From Deltaproteobacteria bacterium (lineage in GTDB: Bacteria; Myxococcota_A; UBA9042): a stretch of 36,102 bases of DNA. The notes beneath the pieces are model-generated. The model saw nothing but the letters and a program-made list of their open reading frames with translations. It ran no database searches and was not told the DNA's origin. Both the position numbers and the translations under genes were made by a program. Where the stretch lies: positions 1 to 36,102 of the forward strand of contig VGRO01000041.1 of assembly GCA_016875335.1 (NCBI GenBank), read 5' to 3'. This document shows positions 33,401 through 36,102 of the stretch, piece by piece (position 1 is the first letter of the stretch; the number at the start of each line of letters is the position of its first letter).

Positions 33401-34155
33401 GAGCCTACGGTCCGCGCGACATCGCCGTGTCCGTGCCCACCTGTGCAGAATCCGCGCGCGACATGGCCGAGGTGCCGGGGGGCCCGTTCCGATTTGCGAT
33501 CGCGGCGGCCGATGGTGCGACGGAGGCCACCGCACGCGAGGTGACCCGGACCTTGCCGACGTACGAGATCGACGTCTTCGAGGTCAGCAACGCCCAGTTT
33601 CGGCAGTTCGCACGCATGGCGGCGGTGACGGGGGTGGACATGCCGCAATACCCACCGACCCCGACATCGGGCGACCTCGGCGCGCCGGACCGTCCGGTCA
33701 CGGTCGTCACCTGGCACCAAGCCAATGTGTACTGCCGGGCCGAGGGAAAACGCCTGCCGACCGAAGAAGAGTGGGTCAAGGCCGGTCGCGGCGGACTGTA
33801 CCTGGACGCCGCCGGCCGCGTCGCCAACCCGCGGCCCGAACGGCGCTTTCCATGGGGTGATGCGTCTGACGGGCGCGCGCACATCGACCGCGAGGACGGC
33901 CCTTTGCGCGGCTCGTCGGCGGTCGACGCGTCACCAGCGGACGTCAGCCCTCATGGTGTGCGCAATCTGGCCGGCAACGTCGCCGAGTGGACAAGTACCT
34001 GGGTCGCCGGACACCCGGCGCTGGCCATCGTGCGGGGCGGCAATTGGAGCGCGCCGGAGCAGCTCGGTCTGCACCGTCTGGATCAACCGAACATGCGCTA
34101 CCGCTCGATCCCAAACCTCGCCACCGGCTTTCGGTGCGCGCGCGGCGCGCCATGA
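30448..34155 (+). CDS. Ser/Thr kinase - nSTAND NTPase - TM - SUMF1/FGE-like fusion protein
   Basis: A 1235-residue protein with four parts. Kinase: LGRGGMGAV (88-96), K111 in VALKL, the catalytic loop HCDLKPEN with D203 (Cys instead of Arg, so a non-RD kinase), DFG at 221, and YMAPE. NTPase of the nSTAND1 type: FRGLAAFEERHCAHFFGRD leads into the P-loop GPSGVGKSS (434-442) and Walker B LLFVDQLEEV (522-531). One membrane helix at about 835-856. SUMF1/FGE-like domain from about 1006 (MAEVPGGPF) to the end, with TYEIDVFEVSNAQFRQFAR, LPTEEEW and NVAEW motifs. The usual FGE cysteine pair after RGGxW is absent (RGGNWSAPEQ), so formylglycine formation is unlikely. ATG 30448 is preferred over 30580 because of AGGG upstream. 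The stop overlaps the next gene by ATGA. A signalling receptor-like switch is inferred. Confidence 0.92.
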   Translation: MVHTTTTKATRSAGGARAATLPKSTNVADNCRGAAAVPGRPVHWMAFALPPAGTPASPLATPQPRPLAPFALPAAGEVIDQFRIIQLLGRGGMGAVLLARDERLGRTVALKLTRPDRLDADRAAAMWAEGRITALLSHPNIVTIHAIGRWGNVPYLALEYVPGETLRERLNATSPGPLEILRIGATVARALQAAHEAGVVHCDLKPENILLPPDGRLRVVDFGIASAAVDAKPRSPAGPALVVGTPEYMAPERFEGKPIAPPVDLWSLGILLYELATGQRPHDPPRDMASAATLSARITPDAHEVSAQTAVGSAGDSGPLDDAGLAASRRRTIEARVADPAWRLPEHPRMDPALHALVASLLLRDPWQRPGAAEVADRLTRMLERGDHADRDAVPFRGLAAFEERHCAHFFGRDAEIDALVERMRRSSVVPVVGPSGVGKSSLVQAGLIPRLREARPLHLVSLRPGERPLLALAARLVELDSSAVTAGARSQAEVLADRIRQEPGHANVILHGLAARHGQVLLFVDQLEEVVTLGTPRAEADAFLQAVLGAADPIDPLVRVVFTLRDDQLVHVGGGDAMRAALSHIEIVRRPGPLALRDAVLRPLQRQNYRFDDPAVVDRMVADVGDHPAALPLLQFACAQLWQRRDDTAGLLRAADYAAIGGVVGALASHAEAQLAGLDAADLDAARHLLLRLVTPAGTRQVVAREQALAGLGLPGARIAERLLNARLLHNRRSTGGGVWQLELAHESLVQLWPQLARWIEESSDERSAVAEVTQAAQVWRSRGSKGDGLWALDSVLDFRRRLRGVRQPIGDDAQAFLAASEHAGRRGQRIRRNVIIAAIAAMAIVTIATIETTRAFRDRTLREMEHQRQIHLAAADMGLVHLRLGLWQRRADGQPAAVAVGAGQLQWTLHDDDPAEGGKPGLERVPDSVRRLQRLYAGESVQETLETRSGPAWLRVGARGPAADRPCDDVWIRIAQLPGYRDRAYGPRDIAVSVPTCAESARDMAEVPGGPFRFAIAAADGATEATAREVTRTLPTYEIDVFEVSNAQFRQFARMAAVTGVDMPQYPPTPTSGDLGAPDRPVTVVTWHQANVYCRAEGKRLPTEEEWVKAGRGGLYLDAAGRVANPRPERRFPWGDASDGRAHIDREDGPLRGSSAVDASPADVSPHGVRNLAGNVAEWTSTWVAGHPALAIVRGGNWSAPEQLGLHRLDQPNMRYRSIPNLATGFRCARGAP

Positions 34156-35102
34156 CGATCCCGTTGCGCTTGACCCTGCATCCCGACCTGCCGGCAGACT
34201 CGCAAGACGAGGCGTCGGCGCGGCTGTGGGAGTCGCTGCGGGCCATCCGCCCCGGCCACCGCGCCCCGGTCCGCGCCGCCGAGACCTTGCTGGGTGCCCT
34301 CGACCGATGGCGCGCGGCCTCGCCGTGGGGCGACCGCCCGCTGGATCGTCTCGACGTGCTTGCGCATGGCAGCCCGGGCCGGCTGGCGATCGGCGACCCA
34401 TTCGACGCGCAGGGGTTCCTGGGATTCGAAACTCTGGCGCGCTGGCAGTTGATGGAGGCCATCGAGTCCCACGTCGCCCGCGACGGTACCGTGGGCTTGC
34501 TGGGTTGTTCGGTCGGCATGGCCAGCCGCCTTTCGCCCACCCGCGACGGTGCGATGCTGGCGTGGGCCCTTGCGCGGTCCTGCGGCCGCCGGATCGGCGT
34601 GCCGGCGTTCGGGCTCTACGCGGACTCATTCGACCAAGGCTGCGACGGCCTCGACCCCGGCAACCCGTCGATCGCGTGGTTCGGCCCGCAGACGCGCACC
34701 TTGCCAGAGCCGATGGACCCTGGCGGAGTGCCGCCCGCACGGGTGAAACGCCCGCAACCCGTGGACGGCGACCACAGCGCGGTGCTGGACGCGTGGTGGT
34801 CCCAAGTGCGGGTAGCGACGGTACTGCCGGCCGCAGGCTACCTCGGTCCGGCGCTGGCCGACAGCGTCCACGCGGCGCTCGGCGGGGCGCCGGGCCAGTG
34901 GTTCTCGCTCACCGGCTGGCTCGGCGAGGCCCTGGCTCGGGTCGCCCTGCACACCTCAGATGTCGCAGTGCAAGCCGAGTTGCTGGCCGACGGGCCACAT
35001 GGCAGCGCCAAGCGCCTTTTCGTCGCGCTGCGGCCGCCGCTGACCGGTTGGGAAGGTCGCAGGGCGGGAAGGCTGCTGCCGACGCTGCGACGCGTCTTGT
35101 GA
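34152..35102 (+). CDS. Caspase-like/DUF4347-like protein translationally coupled to the kinase-STAND gene
   Basis: A 316-residue protein whose ATG overlaps the kinase stop (ATGA), so it is almost certainly translated with it. It has LDVLAHGSPGRLAIGD, with H72-G73, and 45 residues later GLLGCSVG, with C119. This His-Gly ... Cys order and spacing is that of caspase-like (clan CD) peptidases, and the 'SHGSPG..LG ... LLGC' pattern also matches DUF4347. After it comes LAWALARSCGRRIGVPAFGLYAD, like the helix-strand that follows in DUF4347. The rest (from about residue 190) is unassigned. No signal peptide or membrane helix. Peptidase activity is not shown: the site could be degenerate, and the remaining clan CD features cannot be checked by eye. 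As partner of a STAND protein, a role as effector is the most attractive guess. Confidence 0.75.
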   Translation: MTIPLRLTLHPDLPADSQDEASARLWESLRAIRPGHRAPVRAAETLLGALDRWRAASPWGDRPLDRLDVLAHGSPGRLAIGDPFDAQGFLGFETLARWQLMEAIESHVARDGTVGLLGCSVGMASRLSPTRDGAMLAWALARSCGRRIGVPAFGLYADSFDQGCDGLDPGNPSIAWFGPQTRTLPEPMDPGGVPPARVKRPQPVDGDHSAVLDAWWSQVRVATVLPAAGYLGPALADSVHAALGGAPGQWFSLTGWLGEALARVALHTSDVAVQAELLADGPHGSAKRLFVALRPPLTGWEGRRAGRLLPTLRRVL

Positions 35103-35109
35103 CCGGTGA

Positions 35110-35245
35110 GGGACTGGAAAACAATAAGTCGATCACGCTCACATCAGGGCGGAGCCGCGAGTCGGACCTTTGGTCCGCGAGCTGGCGACCCACTGAGCAA
35201 GCAAACGGGCCCAAGAAATGATTGAGTAAATCATTTCCGGGCCCT
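35110..35245 (+). repeat. 136-bp structured repeat, right copy
   Basis: This is an inverted copy of 27498-27632; together the two bound a region of about 7.7 kb. It starts GGGACTGGAAAACAA, seven bases after the stop of the caspase-like gene, and ends in a strong hairpin, before the convergent gene at 35254. It also contains a perfect CGGACC-TTT-GGTCCG hairpin at 35163-35177. The left copy keeps that hairpin with a G-T wobble. Confidence 0.9.
35207..35244. terminator. Long hairpin at the end of the right repeat, candidate bidirectional terminator
   Basis: GGGCCC at 35207-35212 pairs with 35239-35244. Inside it, GAAATGATT (35215-35223) pairs with AATCATTTC (35229-35237) around loop GAGTA. That is 15 bp of stem with a small bulge. 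It lies between convergent genes; no T-run, so termination itself is inference. Confidence 0.5.
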
Positions 35246-35253
35246 GACCGGGT

Positions 35254-35832
35254 CTACAAGCGGTCCCCGGGGGGCAGCCCCGCCGCGCGCCGACCGGTCT
35301 CGCTCAGCCGCAATTCGCCCTTGGCGCCGAACGCTTGGCCGATCTGGTTGGCGTAGCCCGCCGCCTCGTGACTCGGCAGGCGCGCCACTTCGTAGGCCTT
35401 GAGCTTGCGCTTGACCGGACCCTTGCCGGCGGGCGGCCGCGCGTCGAGTTCGGCCTGGGTCACGACCTGGACCATGGGGCCGAGGGCCACCACGGCGTAT
35501 CGGTGGGCGAAACCTTCGGTGGCCGGTTCAACGGGCGGATACTTGATGATGGCGCTGGAAATGTCCGGATCGGCAGGGTCGCCCAGCCAGCGCACCGTCA
35601 CCAACAGGATGCCGACGTCGTCGACGGTGTCGGTCAGGTAGTCGTAGCCCTCGGGCAGCTCGCCGCCGCCATTGATGAACTCCTCTTCGGTCATCATGTC
35701 ATCGGGGTTGGCCCAGCGCACGCGGTACTCGGTGCTGCCCGCGCCCTCGACCAGGAAATACACCAGTTCGTCGGGACCACTGGTGTCGACCTGGGTCACC
35801 CGGCACACAAAGCCATAGTGGGACACTGCCAT
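35254..35832 (-). CDS. Unrecognised 192-residue protein
   Basis: I do not recognise this family. It begins MAVSHYGFVCRVTQVDTSGP; the start is firm because GGAGGT lies five bases upstream, and it avoids 35 extra residues of an upstream reading. The body looks soluble, with alternating strands (ELVYFLVEGAGSTEYRVRWA), an acidic DDMMTEEEF, then GILLVTVRWLG and AVVALGPMVQVVT. A basic KGPVKRKLKAYEVARL segment follows, then a Gly-rich tail. It lacks a signal peptide, membrane helix and repeats. It converges on the caspase-like gene across the right repeat, so it is probably outside that module. Confidence 0.75.
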   Translation of the reverse strand: MAVSHYGFVCRVTQVDTSGPDELVYFLVEGAGSTEYRVRWANPDDMMTEEEFINGGGELPEGYDYLTDTVDDVGILLVTVRWLGDPADPDISSAIIKYPPVEPATEGFAHRYAVVALGPMVQVVTQAELDARPPAGKGPVKRKLKAYEVARLPSHEAAGYANQIGQAFGAKGELRLSETGRRAAGLPPGDRL

Positions 35833-36102
35833 GGAAACCTCCGCAGGCGTGGGAAAAGCGGATCGCGGCCATGCCTCGAGCGCGACCTTGGACCGTTTTG
35901 GAGTTGGCGTCAAATGGCCGGCCCGGCCAGAATCCACCGCCCCGCGCCGGCCAGCCGCGGAGCGGCGGTGCCGGTGCCTTTTTTCGCCTCCACGCCGTGC
36001 CCGGCAGCGCCCGGCGGACCTTTTTTGCCCCCGGTTTTGCCGCCCCCCGCTGCGTTCCGCGCGTCCTAGGGGCGTTTGCGTGCGTTTGCGCCAATGCTGG
36101 CG
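35833..36102. other. Right-end non-coding stretch
   Basis: 270 bases in which I find no supported gene. There are pyrimidine-rich runs (TTTTTT near 35980 and 36022), and a minus-strand frame open across 35699-36094 that is very rich in Arg, Pro and Ala and overlaps the real gene. The promoter of the 192-residue protein presumably lies just above 35840. Confidence 0.4.

Noticed and set aside
33725..35221. A plus-strand frame running through the end of the kinase gene, the caspase-like gene and the right repeat
   Set aside because: It overlaps two well-supported genes in another frame; the similarity to a frame at the left repeat comes from the shared DNA repeat.
35699..36094. A minus-strand 131-residue ORF at the right edge
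   Set aside because: It overlaps the firmly started 192-residue gene in another frame and is low-complexity Arg/Pro/Ala.

Overview
The window is about 36 kb of very GC-rich bacterial DNA (roughly two-thirds G+C by eye). It has no rRNA, tRNA, CRISPR array or transposase that I can see. Three traits point to an uncultured or little-studied member of the Myxococcota (old delta-Proteobacteria): very large lipoproteins built from tandem Cys/Asp-rich motifs, paired giant metzincin lipoproteins, and a Ser/Thr kinase fused to a STAND NTPase and an SUMF1/FGE-like domain. That placement is inference from gene content only.

Layout. (1) 1-702: the end of a membrane protein cut by the left edge, probably a glycosyltransferase. 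(2) 703-1353: non-coding, with three copies of one repeat, two direct and one inverted. (3) 1354-4428: an eCIS-type DUF4157 (HEAAH) protein and an orphan MlaE-family permease, both on +. (4) 21063-4566 on the minus strand: four huge genes in a row, probably co-transcribed. They are a metzincin lipoprotein followed by three Cys-rich repeat lipoproteins (DxDxDG-type/PPC-like; CDDGNPCT-type with a beta-propeller-like domain; MopE-type). (5) 22314-21415 (minus) encodes a transglutaminase-like protein, and 22457-26476 (plus) a second, divergently transcribed metzincin lipoprotein. (6) 26676-27497: a lysine-rich disordered protein. (7) 27498-35245: a module bounded by two inverted copies of a roughly 135-bp structured repeat. 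Inside it a Cys-rich lipoprotein with a C-terminal CxxCH haem-type domain diverges from a two-gene operon: a kinase-nSTAND-TM-SUMF1 protein whose stop overlaps the start (ATGA) of a small protein with caspase-like/DUF4347-like His-Gly and Cys motifs. (8) 35832-35254 (minus): an unrecognised 192-residue protein. The right end is non-coding.

How it may fit together. Most of the window encodes envelope-anchored proteins: six predicted lipoproteins, two of them proteases and four of them extended disulfide-rich, probably Ca-binding stalks. A surface proteolysis/adhesion apparatus is a reasonable reading. The most system-like part is the repeat-bounded kinase-STAND/caspase-like operon with its divergent haem lipoprotein. 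It has the parts of a sensor/switch/effector module, resembling bacterial NLR-like (STAND) pathways, but no function can be proved from sequence.
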